The notes beneath the pieces were generated by a model. It made no database searches. It was not told the DNA's origin and was given only the letters and a program-made list of their open reading frames with translations. A stretch of DNA of 64,000 bases. It comes from Cristatella mucedo (taxonomy: Eukaryota > Bryozoa > Phylactolaemata > Cristatellidae). Positions 1-11,479 of the stretch are shown in pieces; position 1 is the stretch's first letter; each line of letters starts with the position of its first letter. The stretch covers positions 9,190,001-9,254,000 of the forward strand of contig WPIO01000007.1 of the NCBI GenBank assembly GCA_009760855.2, written 5' to 3'. Position numbers and translations under genes: made by a program.

Positions 1-1440
1 TAGGGTGTACAACTACCTACTTAGGAATGCAGACATAAGTAGAGTGTCTCTGCTTGTTTGCTCGATGTTTCAGCTTTTGATACTATCGATCACAAAGTTC
101 TTCTAGAGCGCCTCTCATCTCGTCTGGGCATCACTGGCACTCTCTGCAATGGTTCAGGTCTTATCTCAGTGGGAGACTCCAGAGTATTGACGTGAATGGA
201 CAAAGATCAATCCAGGTACCTCTGAAATATGGAGTACCTCAGGGCTCCGTGCTAGGTCCGGGTTCTTTCCACGGTTTATACTCTCCCTCTTGCTGATGTG
301 ATTGCCAAGCACAATCTAGGCTTTCACTTCTATACAGATGACACTCAGTTGTACTTTTGCTTTGATCCCTCCCAGCCTTCGAACACCTCGAATTCTCTCA
401 ACTCACGTGCTGCATGTATTGATGACATCCACAAATTGATGGCAGCAAATTTTCTAAAACTAAATGATGATAAAACTAACTTACTACTTATGAGCAAACC
501 CAGTGCGATTTAGAAATTGGAAAGGGTGAAGCTCAAAATTGGCTCTGCCAGCATATCTCCTGTTGAATCAGCTCGAAATCTAGGTGTCATGTTCCAAAGT
601 GACCTCTCGTTAGACGACCACATCAGCTAGACAATCAAGTCTGCCTACTTCCAGCTACACAACATTGCTAAAGTTCGGGCTTGTTTAGATAAGGATACCA
701 CGTCTAAGTTGGTCCATGCATTTGTGACATCCCGTCTTGACTTCTGTAACTCACTGCTTGCTGGCCTACCGGCATGTGCAATCAGGCGCTTACAGCTGGT
801 GCAAAACTCCGCAGCTAGGCTTGTGTGTTGCAAGCGTGGCAGTTGCCACATCACAATACTTCTTGCCGACCTGCACTGGCTACCAGTCAAGCAACGGATC
901 GACTTCAAGGTTTTGTAGCTCACTTTTAGGTCACTTCATTCTTTGGCTCCTGCCAATCTCTCAGATCTACTCCCCCACCAGGCCAAGCATCGTACCACCC
1001 GCTTTTCGGAATCCAACAGTTTACTGATACCTCGTACAAACCTCAAATCCTTTGGAGACCGTGCATTTAGTTCGCATGCTCCCAAAGCCTGGAACTGCCT
1101 CCCGACTTGCGTCAGAATATCCCCTGACTTGACCACATTTATAAAGAACTTAAAAACACGCCTATTTAGGACAGCATTTAGTGGGTCCCTGTGATTCGTC
1201 CTTCGTGTGCTTGTGCGTGCTGACACTGTGCATGATGCCATTGACCACACTTGCATGCTGACCCTGTGCATGTCACCCTTAACCATATTATTCATGTTGT
1301 TTATCGAGCATGATATTACTCACCATTCAATCGTGTTTCCCTTTTGCAGCAAATGTAAAGCATCTAGAAAGAGATTGAGTTCTCTGAGGGCACTTTATCA
1401 AGTGCATTATTATTATTATTATTATTGTTGTTGTTACTAA
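1..1440 (+). mobile_element. LINE-A copy 1, 5'-truncated by the window edge
   Basis: Non-LTR retrotransposon of the CR1/L2/jockey type. The frames at about 60-900 show the reverse-transcriptase signatures AFDTIDHK, a VPQGS-like block in a shifted frame, and HFYTDDTQLY, where the YADD catalytic box reads YTDD. The typical C-terminal region follows (SRLDFCNSLLAGLPACAIRR, WLPVKQRIDFK). The frame is broken by stops and frameshifts, for example a TAG near 510, so this copy is dead. The 3' end has the family hairpin (gagattgagttctctgaggg) and a (ATT)n tail at about 1408-1435. The same family recurs at least 15 times in the window. Confidence 0.88.
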
Positions 1441-1754
1441 ATCAGTACTTAAACCAGACTAATAGGGCCCAATGAAATAGACCAGTATGTCTACGACGAC
1501 ATTTAACCGCCAGGTCTTAGCTAGGAAGGCATATAATGAAGCCGATGAGGTTTCTAGTTCACAGCCGAGCTTGGCCAAAGCAAGAGCCATCAAAAAGGTG
1601 GCCAGAACTTGGCATTGGGGAGATGAAGGTCAACCTTGAGAGGATTTTGCAAAGTCAAGGCATCCACTTCTTATAAATCTACCCGGTAGGTTCTTTGGCT
1701 CATCTAGGAACTTATAATTTTAACTCTAACCATTATTTAATTGTTTAAAATGTG

Positions 1755-1783
1755 TCGGGAGAGGTGGATTCGCCATGCCAAAG
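1755..1783 (+). other. Possible short coding exon with strong splice donor
   Basis: ATG followed by ten codons (MCRERWIRHAK) ends at a strong donor, AAAG|GTGAGC, in phase 1. No homology is recognised. It could be the first exon of the plus-strand gene suggested by the open frames at 2509-2821, although I could not match phases convincingly across the gap. It may equally be chance. Confidence 0.15.
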
Positions 1784-2115
1784 GTGAGCCACTCTGAAGC
1801 CTCTTTTCAGACATTCAAAAAAGGTACTTATCACCCCTCCCCAATTCTTAGAGGCCGATGTTAAGTGTCGAAGACGCCCTGCTCTGCATTCACTATTAGA
1901 ACTGCCTTTTACGAAAACTACCTCTTCAGCGACTCTACAAATAAGGTTGCCCCTTTAGCCCTATCTGAAAATCAATCGACAGTGCACTGAGCATGCACCC
2001 AGTCCCCTATGGTGGCATGCCTCGGCACTATCAGCCAGTGCCAGCCTGTACAGCTCTCATCTAATAAAGTGGTCAGCCTCTGCTGAAGAAAAATCCAAGA
2101 GCAGGATGGGAAGAG

Positions 2116-2275
2116 GTTTGCTGATTCAACAGCGGCCTCATTGTATATGGCATCAAATGAGCCTTAACGGCAATCACCACTGTTTTCAGTGGGCAATGAA
2201 TGATCGTCCACTCCTGGAATCGAACCCACGATCCAGGTCATGGAAAGAGTCGCTCTTTTAAGGCGGACACTCCCT
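2116..2275 (-). mobile_element. SINE-2 copy 1 (tRNA-derived)
   Basis: Reverse-strand copy of the window's commoner SINE family. Read on the minus strand it has a tRNA-like head with a B-box (ggttcgattcc-like), then a conserved middle (gcgatcctttattgccac, tggtgatagccgttaaggct) and an end resembling gaggctgttgaatcagc. At least twelve copies in the window share this layout. Confidence 0.7.
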
Positions 2276-2508
2276 GGGGGTGTGAGGGGTTTGGGAAAGT
2301 GAAGGCTTAACAGATATTGCTTATTTAGCCCCCAACTACGAATCACACTACAACAACCCAGCATGACATGGTTTGATGCTAACATCCGGTTAGACCCAAG
2401 AGAGCATCGCTATTTTGCATCCTATGCAGTTGATTTAAAAAGCACAAGGCTTGACTTGCAATTCCTGAGCCTTCCGAGGATCCTAGACGTCTTTGGTACC
2501 AGCCCTAC

Positions 2509-2685
2509 ATGGACCGGAACTCGGAACTGAAACTGCTGGTGGAGCAGCTTTTTAAGCATCCTTCTAAGCAGCCTCGTGGCCACCGAGGATGGAGAAAGAC
2601 TGCCAAGCTGCAAGCCAAGGGTAGGCCACCAGTGCCGCTCGACGGGCCCCAGTTACCAGCACCTTTTGAGGGCACAGTCAAGCCA
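2509..2685 (+). CDS. Exon-like open frame, unknown protein (plus strand)
   Basis: A frame open from about 2456 reads basic, protein-like sequence (LWYQPYMDRNSELKLLVEQL, then HRGWRKTAKLQAKGRPP) and ends at a good donor, AAGCCA|GTAAGA. It continues in phase 0 into the next exon-like block at 2773. Codon use and composition look coding rather than random, but I do not recognise a family. The acceptor is uncertain: candidate AGs lie at about 2470-2500. No RT or transposase motif is present, so it is not obviously a repeat. It may be a real exon or a pseudogene. Confidence 0.3.
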
Positions 2686-2772
2686 GTAAGAGAAGGAGAG
2701 GGTAATAATAATAAAAAATACCGCTTAATAAGACTTGCGCACTTACCATTAGATAATCAAATCTCTACCCAG

Positions 2773-2821
2773 GTGCCTTACAATTGCTGCAAGAGAAGCA
2801 GTGACCAAGAGTTATTGACAG
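2773..2821 (+). CDS. Exon-like block joined in phase to the 2509-2685 frame
   Basis: Flanked by a good acceptor (tctctacccag) and a good donor (GACAG|GTATGG). In the phase set by the preceding block it reads 16 open codons (VPYNCCKRSSDQELLT) and leaves in phase 1. A short continuation after an AG at about 2924 would end in a stop within ten codons. The gene model is tentative and the product unknown. Confidence 0.25.
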
Positions 2822-3138
2822 GTATGGTATCGTGCTAAGACCAGCATGCAAAAGCATGCAATTATCGTGCCTAGACATGCATGCAAAAACGTCTAAGATA
2901 CTCGGTGCCACCGATTCGCAGGAACCCTGGTTAGTAACATGCACTGAATCATGCACATGTAATCATGTGCAAAACTCTGAACAAAACGGACAAGTTCTGC
3001 ACGGTGGGGCAAATAAAGCTGAGAAGAACGGGAGGATCTTCAGCAGATATTTAAATGATTTATAATTTCTACAGTGTTAAGGAACAGGTCTCTCACGATT
3101 CACAAAACAGGTCTTAGCTGCATCGTCTGCTTAGGTGC

Positions 3139-4254
3139 TCATTGCTCGGACTGCTTCTGACCAAGCAGCAAACGTTTATATGCCGCAGCCATAATTTCCT
3201 CAAGCTGTTTTGGATTGGTCAGTCAGTCATAGGTGGAGAGCAGACATACCATGCTGTAAAGCGCAACGATTCTTAAGGGGGGGAGGGCTTCGATTTCCTC
3301 AAGGGTATGACTCAGTCTTGACCTTATCCTATAAGATTTTCGAAAACCTAGTTTTAAGGACAGAAGCCCACCTCCCCTTCACCCCAGGAGACCACTTAGC
3401 CTCGCCAGACGGCTTGCCAACGTGAGGAGGCCCCCTCACGCCAGCCGGCGGAGACACGCAGGCTGGCCAAATCAAACAAAAGTTTGAAATTGCGAATGGA
3501 GCTTAATAGGTCAGCAGTACTCCAGCTTGCATGGCACGACTTTAAAACAAATTAGCTAAAGTACATATAGTCACTGTACAGAAACTATTTTGCTCCACTA
3601 TGAATCGCTGGGGATGCAGACATTCCAGCAGAGAAGCTGTGGTTAGACAGACTTTGGCAGAGGCCTAAAACTGAAACTGCATTCACTCACCATCGGGGGG
3701 GGGGGGGCAGAAATCCTGAGTCAGCACATGCAGTTTAAGACGCTGTTTCAGGCAAGGGATTTAGTTCGGGCAAGCGATGGATTGACATTCCTTCTAGAGT
3801 GCACACACGCGAGCGGATGCCCATTGCCTAAGGCCCTGCTTCAGATTTCCTACTCCTCGAGGCGTGCCACTCTCGCCCCCTACCTGATGTCGGCAGCGGG
3901 GGAAGAGGGAGGGCCTTGCGGCCGTCCAGCAATCTGCCACCCAATCTAGGCCAGCCAGCTCCTTGCCACCGAGTTAGCAAGGAACGTGCAGCAGTGCTTG
4001 CGGTCAACACACCCAATCAACACACGCACGCACACATGCACACACAAGAGAACCCTGTCCATGTGCATCAGCCGAAGCAGTCTAACTCACCTCACAGTGT
4101 AGGGCATTTCCTGGAGGTCGGTCAAGCTGGTAAGGGAGCTGTCGAAGTCCACGGCCAGATCGTCATGCTCGCCAGCTGCTTTCCACCGCTGCTGGCTGCC
4201 CCGACAGCCCAGGAACTGCCGGGTGTAGTCGGAGGAGCTGCTCGAACTCGCCAT
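3139..4254 (-). CDS. Predicted four-exon gene, hypothetical 123-aa protein
   Basis: The minus-strand model has four phase-compatible exons: 4254-4091 (54 codons + 2 nt), 3945-3884, 3462-3383 and 3204-3139. Together they give 372 nt, i.e. 123 codons plus stop. The start has a good context (gaagATGG) and opens with Met-Ala-Ser6. Exon 1 ends with a near-perfect donor (GTGAG|GTGAGT) and carries an acidic stretch (DDLAVDFDSSLTSLTDLQ). The middle exons are Pro/Gly-rich (RKALPLPPLPTS, CVSPPAGVRGPPHVGKPS) and the last ends in a helical-looking tail (LEEIMAAAYKRLLLGQKQ). Acceptors are ggcctag, ttggccag and aaaacag; the exon-3 donor (GGG|GTGAAG) is the weakest. I recognise no domain. Exon 1 is well supported; the later exons are inferred from phase. 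No membrane segment or signal peptide is seen. Confidence 0.4.
4091..4254 (-). CDS. First coding exon of the hypothetical 3.1-4.3 kb gene
   Basis: Best-supported part of that gene: ATG in Kozak-like context, 54 open codons of non-repetitive sequence, then the donor GTGAG|GTGAGTTAG. The 5' flank to about 4640 is GC-rich with CpGs, as expected for a promoter or 5' UTR. Other frames on both strands are open here because of base composition, but only this one ends at a consensus donor. Confidence 0.5.
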
Positions 4255-5532
4255 CTTCTCTGTAGTGCCGACAGTGGCGCCAGCAGTCGCTGAGCCGGCT
4301 CTTTGCTGAGGTCTTGCTGCCTCGACAGATCAGCTCACACACTCCTTCCTCTGCACTCCTCGGCTGGCCCAGGTAGCCAACAGGTGAAGCAGATCTGTAG
4401 GCGGATCTGCAGACGTGCACCGGCCCAAAAGTCTGCAAGTGAAAAGAACGCAGTGGTCGACGCCACGAGCTACCTTGGCAGGCCCTGTGCGGGCGATCGA
4501 GCATTGGCAGCTTGCTACACCCTGCCGTCCAGTATTGGCAGGTCGGAAGCCGGCCGGTGGTAGCTGCCTGTTTCAGGACACTTTCTGGCGTTGGAGCCAT
4601 GCCAGCATATTCGGCCACAAGCAAGGACACAAAGGGGTGCCTGCTTAGCCAGTAAATGTGTGCTTCGCCAGCCAGCCGGTCAGTTTTAGGGCTCTTCTAG
4701 CCAACGGTGTGGCTAATTAATCACAGATGGCTGACTACTTCCCAGCAGGTTGTCAGCAGTCACAACCTCATCAGACATAGCAGCGATCAAGCCGATGACC
4801 AACCATGTGGACAACAATTTGTGTGTGTTGGTGCACACTCACACTAAAGCAAGCATCAAGTCATGGCCGACTGAACGATATGTGCATGCAACTAAGATGC
4901 CGTTGGGTTCAGGAAAGCATCGTGTCTTCACGGTCACGACATTCACGGCCATAGTCGTACACCGAGAGCCGTGCCACTGGTCTTGTTTGCCAGGCTTGAG
5001 GGATTGTTGAGTGGGCAGCATGCATCCACAAGGGCAGAAGCAGCATGAGCACGTATGTCCCGGCCAGATATGGCGGCACAGCTCTTCAAAACTAGAATAC
5101 CAGCACAAAGAACGTTCTCAGATGCAAGCCTAACGTAAGGCAAGCTTATATTGACAACATTGCAGAAAGGGTAGCTACCCACTAGCAAGCCATCTAGGAG
5201 ACAAACCTATTGTTGGCATGTATTAATTACTACACAAATTTCACGGGAAATGTAAACAGAACTCTACGAAGCAAATAGCAAGCGATAGTAGAGCCAATGC
5301 TCGCTGACACATCGATTAGATGGCACTGCTAAACGAAGCCAGCTGCTAGTGGTTCTGTAAGCAAAGAGTAGCCTAGCCCATCTTTCTGTAAGCTATTGCA
5401 GAGCTCATAATTGTAGGTGCAGAATCTCGTAAGAACAATGCACGATTGTATAGTTCTTTCAGATCTCCCTAAACAGAACCATGTTAAGCTAAAGCTACAC
5501 TGTATTCGAGGTGACATTCCCGGCTCTGTGCA

Positions 5533-5535
<3 letters not shown>
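4255..5535. other. GC-rich 5' flank, then unique DNA without a recognisable gene
   Basis: From 4255 to about 4650 the DNA is GC-rich and likely holds the promoter/5' UTR of the minus-strand gene. From 4650 to 5535 there are only short overlapping open frames on both strands without recognisable motifs, and no repeat family I can name. Confidence 0.3.
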
Positions 5536-5622
<87 letters not shown>

Positions 5623-5668
5623 TCTCCCTCCCTCCCTCCCCCTCTCTCTCTCTCTCTCTCTCTCTCGC
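5536..5668. repeat. (CT)n/(GA)n microsatellite with ccct interruptions
   Basis: About 85 bp of pure CT dinucleotide, then a short CCCT/CCCTCC-rich interruption near 5620-5640, then further CT. The apparent SL/RE dipeptide frames here are artefacts of the repeat. Confidence 0.98.
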
Positions 5669-6102
5669 TTGCCGACACTCATATTCCTTGAATTAATGTA
5701 TGTGGATCGCTAGTAAAATACAGTGGTGGAACCTCGGGATAGGATCGGGAGAAAGTACATATTTGCAATAATCATAGAGAAGAGGCCCAGGCCCGTAGTG
5801 TATGCTGTCGATAGCCAGAATGGACAGTGGCAAGCACAGTGGCAGAACCGAGTGTGAGTCTCAGGATGGTACGGAAACCAGTGCTGTAACATTCCAAACA
5901 GCCAGGACAAATAGGTGCTGACAAAGCAGACCTGTCCGAGCAAGCAGGCCCGACACTGGATCTTTCAACTGGTATTTGAAGCTCCGACAAAGAGATCCTT
6001 TGAATTCTTTTCAGGAGCCGAGACTGCTAGAAAGCCGACGTGATAGGACCACGGCTTAGTTGTGCTGTCACCCTGTCACCACGAGTAAGTGAACTAGGTC
6101 AA

Positions 6103-6330
6103 GGGTCTGCTGCAATAATAATAATAATAATACATTTGCAATAGCACCCTCAGAGAACCCAATCTCTTTCTAGGCACTTTATGTTTGCTGCAAAGGAAGT
6201 ACGATCGAATGGCTAGTGGTAGCATGCTGAATGACAACAAGCATAACATGGATGGAGGTGACATGCACAGGGTCAGCATGCAAATAGGGTTAGTGGCAGC
6301 TTGCACACAGTGTCAGCATGCATAAGCCCA
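6103..6330 (-). mobile_element. LINE-A 3' fragment
   Basis: Minus-strand 3' end of LINE-A. It starts with the (AAT)n complement of the tail at about 6116-6131, followed by the conserved terminal hairpin (cagagaacccaatctctttctagg) and 3' UTR similar to other copies (gacatgcacagggtcagcatgc). No coding sequence is left. Confidence 0.8.
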
Positions 6331-6655
6331 GTAGAGTGCTGGTGCCCACTGTACCGGTTTATTAAGCTCAAGAAATTCAGATCCCAGTGAAGATTTCTCT
6401 CCCCACCCCGAATAGCCCAGCAGCAGAATGGAGTGTGCAGACCAGCAGAGCTCGAGAGGACGATTGCCGGTCATAAGTCACGTCGGCTGACCGGTCGAGC
6501 AACCGAGCGAAAAAGTACAGCGATGCAGTCCACAAATGCCAGCATGGCCGGCAGGTCATATTCGTGCTATGCTGAGTCACACAGTACTTCACCCACTACT
6601 CTATTGCCAGCTGACCTCGAGCTGCAGAAAGGCTGTGCCTAACGTTGCAGCACTT

Positions 6656-6790
6656 ATAATAATAATAATAATAATTCACTTGATAAAGCGCCCTCAGAGA
6701 ACTTAATCTCTCTCTAGGCGCTTTACATTTGCTGTAAAGTGAAATGCAATTGAATGGTAAGTAAAATCATGCTTGAAAAACAAACAAACA
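6656..6790 (-). mobile_element. LINE-A 3' fragment
   Basis: Short minus-strand 3' end with (ATA)n tail complement, the terminal hairpin and about 70 bp of 3' UTR, ending in an aaacaaacaaac stretch. Typical 5'-truncated insertion. Confidence 0.75.
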
Positions 6791-7147
6791 CTTGAAGTGA
6801 AGCACGGAGATTGTGCATGGGCGACTGCAATCTACAAGCAAAGCAACTTCTACTCACAGGTGCAACAGAAGCACTTGAATGCAGTGTGAGAAATGCCAAC
6901 ATAGAAGCAGAGATCCTGGAGGTTCCATGACATAGAAATTGTAAATCAAATTACCAAAGGTAGTAACTGTGGCATAATGTATTGCAAGCATGTCCTTTAT
7001 AAGCATGGCCTTCTGAATTGCAGCATTTCAACCTGAAGACTTCTTCGCAGCTTAACACTTTCAGATACACGAATCACTCTCCTAAATCTGCTTGGGCGCG
7101 AAAGCCGACCAGACCCAACCACGTGAGCCACAGGCTTGAAGCCCTTA

Positions 7148-7292
7148 GCTGGTTTGGTCCAGCGGTTAAGGTGCTCACTCCGACCAAGGTCTGGCTGAGG
7201 TCATGGGCTCGAGCCCCTAGGCATATGTAAAGCACCTGAATAGAGATTAAGTTCTTTTGGGGTGCTATACAAATGAATTATATTTTATATTT
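7148..7292 (+). mobile_element. SINE-1 copy 1 (tRNA-derived, LINE-A-type tail)
   Basis: Pol III-type head with an A-box-like tggtttggtccagcggttaa and a B-box-like tgggctcgagcccc. These are followed by agcacctgaatagagattaag and the ttctttt-gggg tail that resembles the 3' terminus of LINE-A, then an AT-rich end (aatgaattatatttta). Other copies lie near 22.9, 25.5, 29.3, 29.5 and 57.4 kb. Confidence 0.85.
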
Positions 7293-9464
7293 AGCAGTTA
7301 TCGAAAACACTCAGGCAGCATCAACCTCTAGTCATCTCTGAAGGCATTTTTTAATGCAAAATTTTTTCTGAACATTAACAGGTTTCATATAATGGAGTCT
7401 TAACACAAGGCAGCCTCAGTGCCATTGTTTCAATCTGTTTCTGATTGGTCAACAGCCTCAGAACCAATTAGACTGTCCTGGAAACCTGGCTCAAAACGCT
7501 CAAATCCTCCTTTATCTGCCTTTAATTTTATCCGCTTCATTTAATGAAGTGATGATTCGCCAGTCTTGACACTATTTAAAGCTGCATCTAGACCGGTGAA
7601 TGATCAGAATCATTTCATATTGCTTCACCATTGCAACCTATGGGAACATTTTTGCTTTCCATCCCACAGACCTTTTGTAACTGCTTCTCTCACGTCCTCC
7701 TATCACTGCCTTCACTTGTGAGTGAATAGACAGACAGACATACATGCTAGCATTTCAATGAGTGGAGGCTGGAGTCTATCTACTATTTTCCTACCACAGG
7801 AGTAAGTTAATGATGTTCAGTTCTGAGTTTTCTCCCATTATCAAGAGTGGACGTACCCATCACAGCCTACTAACAACACTAGCTTCAACTCCAAATACTT
7901 CGGACAGTGCCGAAACTGCTCGTTCCAAGCAAAATCGAATTCAATGCCAAATTTTGGTGAATCGACTACAAACGTTCGCTTGCAAGCGATGATGTAACTT
8001 TCTTTACCGTGCCTCCATCTGCAACAGCAATGCCGACTAAACGGTCAACCGGATTTTTGCTAACCACCGAAACAGCCCAAAAAGATTCTGCATCGCCAAA
8101 AAATGGGTGAAACCATCCTCAAGAGTTGAACCCGATCTTTGAAAAAATGATGGAGCCATACCAGCTCACCCAATTTCGGATCTTTCCAAAAATGAAGCAA
8201 ATATTTCCAGCCCACAAAATCACCAAGTATCACCTGCTATATTGGGTCATTTTTAGATATCACTATGACCTTTTTCAGACAACTGATAAATCAGCTCAAA
8301 CAGGATCTTTCAAAGGGGGGCCCGAACATCACAGGGTGATGCTGTACACAAAACAGGGCACAGCAGCTCGCCACACTGCCGTCTTGGGGCTACGGCACAC
8401 CAACTTATAATTGCTATAGGCATGGGCAAAAGGAGCCTGATCCATATTAGACAGACCTGAGTGGGAACGTCAGGGGCCTAGCCACCCGATGTCCCCTGGC
8501 TTTCCTATTACTATCTGTTCGAAGAAACATTAAAGTCTAGCTACCTCCTTGCCTACTCATGGCTACGTCTACAGCTGAAGTGCAGACTTGACAGTGGTCA
8601 AGACTTATGATTATCATTATGAAGAGTTATGATCGCCAGCAGTCTAAACAAGCCTAGTGGTTTTGTCGACAAATGCTATTATAGAATGAGAAAGCATCGA
8701 CGACGTCAATATCAAGAATATGCAAAACATCTTGGAACCTTTTCAAAGTCTTTTGCAGAAGATTCTAGTAGTAGTACTAATGCATTTAGCGGTTCTCAGC
8801 ATATTACCAAACAATACGATACCTGGCCGCAAACGCACAAATGCAACTCGTTACAGAGCCGAATTTCCGGCTCATAGCAATGCTTCCTGGCATGGACTCT
8901 GCAGAACAGTTCCACGATTGATTTAGCCCATACGTGCACACCATGAAAAGTGCCTAGAAATAACATTGGTTGAATTGGGTGCTACAAAAATGTCTTATCA
9001 TTATTACAAGATCGGAAAGACACGAAAACACAGACAGATCTTTCCTATTTGTTTGCAACTAACTTAGGGTTGCTGCAATCGCCTGCAGCAGCCGTGATGG
9101 CTGCCCTGGGGCCTGTCGGCATTGCGCTAATCCAGACAATGGCAAAGTTAATTGCATTTCGGGGGGAGGCCATGAAACCATGACTAAGCACAGCGAACCG
9201 GTGGAAAGCTTCACTACAGAGCACATGCCACTGCCACTGCTCACAGCAAGAGGGATAGGCAGACAGGCAGGTCGGAGGAAGGCATGCGACAGACTGGCCA
9301 ACACAGAGAAGTTGCTTGCTACAGCAAGCCCACATCCAATAAATGATCTTCGGATTTGAAGGGCGGCATTGACAGCCGCGAGTCACGTTCATCCGAGCAA
9401 GCATGCCTCCTAGCACCGCCAGGGCTCACGGCAGGCGAGCAACAATTAAAAATTTAAAGATAAT
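7293..9464. other. Unique-looking DNA, no feature supported
   Basis: Short open frames on both strands only; none ends at a convincing splice site or shows a motif. No microsatellite or known repeat family was noticed. Confidence 0.3.
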
Positions 9465-9615
9465 GTTAGCCAACTTAAGAGCCCCATCCGTAGAGCGGCA
9501 GTAAAACCTTAACGGCATCATCACCATTTGCATTTGGCAATAGAGAACCACCAGCTGCAAGGTTCGAACCCACGAGGTCGGTCCTGAAGAGCGAGCATAT
9601 TGCCTCCGGGGCCAT
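9465..9615 (-). mobile_element. SINE-2 copy 2, diverged
   Basis: Reverse-strand copy with the B-box complement (ggttcgaacccacgaggtcg), the accttaacggcatcatcacc block and a decayed tail. It lies at the edge of a GC-rich segment. Confidence 0.6.
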
Positions 9616-10250
9616 CCGACCCCAGCCTCGAAAGCCCCACGTCAAGCCGCCCCGGATGGCGACATGCATGCCCGTTTCACAGCAAAACTGCACCACCTCG
9701 GGATAAGGAGGGGGATAGAGTGCAAACGGCACGAATGAATTGAAAGCGAGCCAGCCAACGAAAACGAAAGAGCCAAGTGACAGTAATAGTGCTGGCGTGT
9801 CCGACGAAGCCACCCGGCAAAAATAGGACGAGCTGAACCGGTCGGAGCAGGCTCCGGTTTTGATAAGGCAGCACGTACCGGATCCTCGGCCGCGCGTGCT
9901 AACTACAAACCGGCCTGGCGGAGGCGGTGAGAGGAATGATTGGAGTAGCTCAGAGCGAGCTCGAGGCGGCACGAAGCGACGATGAGCCGTAGATCGCAGC
10001 CGCTGCGACGGTGACCGGCGACGGCGGCTTCAAGGGCGTACAAAAGGCAGACGAGCAGGTATCGGCGATATCGGAAGCCCAGGAATGCGCGTCACTTCCG
10101 CACGGACACGCCACCGCGACCTGTTCAGTATCGCCTCCTCAAGACCTGCGGCTGGGATAATGGGATTAGGGTATCGCTAGGGGCGGAGCATACGTGCACA
10201 ATGCGCTAATGACTTGCGGCTACGGCGGGGCGTGACTGTATTTAAACTGG
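9616..10250. other. GC- and CpG-rich segment
   Basis: CpG density is clearly higher than in the flanks (for example cgctgcgacggtgaccggcg). A 165-codon minus-strand open frame covers part of it, but it starts at a GTG, ends inside SINE-2 copy 2 and matches nothing I know. The segment could be a promoter/CpG island of a gene whose exons I cannot identify. Confidence 0.3.
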
Positions 10251-10359
10251 GCGGAGCCACGAAGGGCGCTCGGATAGATCGCGGTCAAGCTCCACCGTGA
10301 GGGTTTTTTTCGGGCGAGTGCGACGCCCCTCTGCTTGATTGGTCGTAACGACGATGCAG

Positions 10360-11250
10360 TCCCGCTGGTTGGTGCCATTGTCTTTTACGTAGTAGCTGCA
10401 TCTCCGTCTGTAACTCCACGAAGCCTCAAAGACTATGTCGGTGTTACGTATGGAGTTTTGTATAGCACACGCGCAGTCTCGGTAGCCAACAGACTTCATC
10501 TCAAGCAACTAAGAGAATGTAAGAAGCATAGCTGAGTCAGGACAGCAGACAAGGGAGCGAGTGCTGTGGCAGTAGCAGCTCAGGACGGCTGGAAAGGATG
10601 TGCCACAGTCGGCAGCAGGAGAGTAGATGTCGTTTAGTGAGAATTGTGTTAGTGAGTTCCACTGTCTAGGACTTGCAGACCAAAAGCTTCTGTCGCCATC
10701 GGTCTAAAAATGAAGGAATAGTGGCACACTAGGTAAGGCGGTTGCTTTCACGACTTCGGTCCCGTGATCGTGGGTTCGATTCCTGCTGTGAGCGATCCTT
10801 TATCACCACTGCAAGTGGTGGTGATAGCCGTAAAGGCTCTCCTGTCGCTATAGAAAAAGAGGCTGTTGAATCAGCTAGGATTTATTTATTTTATTTAACA
10901 GCTTATTTATTGTCCATGCAGGACCTGAAGGCACGTGGAGGCTGAAACTGATGCAGAAGCTCAACTAGCTATGAAGGAGCCAAGCCGTGGCGGGCCTTAT
11001 GGGTAATCGTAAGAACTTTGCCCTGTATACGTCGATCAACCGGCAGCCATCCAAGCTCTTTCAGCAAAGGAGACGCATCGTCAAACCTCTGGGATTGTAA
11101 ACTAGCCTTGCAACCGTATTCATCGCCAGTGGCCTATTGGACTTTTTTGGTAGCCCAGCCTAAAGGGAATTACGATAATCTAGCCGAGACTGGACCAAGG
11201 AGCTAGTTAAATTGTATGCTAGCCGCCTTGGAAGACAGCTCCTAATCTTA
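10360..11250 (-). mobile_element. LINE-B copy 1, split by a SINE
   Basis: The two parts (about 10360-10715 and 10890-11250) match consecutive parts of the intact LINE-B copy at 52.8-53.6 kb, including the complement of the RT C-terminal region (agctatgaaggagccaagcc, ttggtagcccagcctaaagg). Reading frame is lost. SINE-2 copy 3 sits exactly between the two parts. Confidence 0.82.
10718..10888 (+). mobile_element. SINE-2 copy 3, inserted in LINE-B copy 1
   Basis: Well-preserved copy: taggtaaggcggttgctttc head, B-box gtgggttcgattcc, gcgatcctttatcaccactg, ggtggtgatagccgtaaagg, and gaggctgttgaatcagct end. The LINE-B sequence continues on both sides (gaggaatag before, acagcttatttattgtcc after). Confidence 0.85.
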
Positions 11251-11479
11251 AGGTAGGAAGGAATCTCTAAGGAAGTTTCCAGGGGTGCGAACTTTCAGCT
11301 TGCAGGTCGCAAGTTTTCAGGGGTGTGAACTTTCGTGTTGCAGGTCACTGCCAACCCATTAGGAGCCTAGTCAGTTGGATAAACAAGCATTTTACATTAA
11401 GCATACTACATTAGGTCTAACATCGCACTTTTATAAAGTGCGATGTCATACTTAATGCCTACTTTAGCTTTGCACAGCC

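Noticed and set aside
4163-4630. 155-codon minus-strand frame over the first exon of the small gene
   Set aside because: It is an overlapping frame of GC-rich DNA; the competing frame has a good start and a consensus donor.
5329-5713. Long RE-, SL- and ER-repeat open frames on both strands
   Set aside because: They are translations of the (CT)n microsatellite, with no coding evidence outside it.
9475-9972. 165-codon minus-strand frame
   Set aside because: It begins at GTG rather than ATG, runs into a SINE and shows no family motif; GC-rich DNA favours long chance frames.
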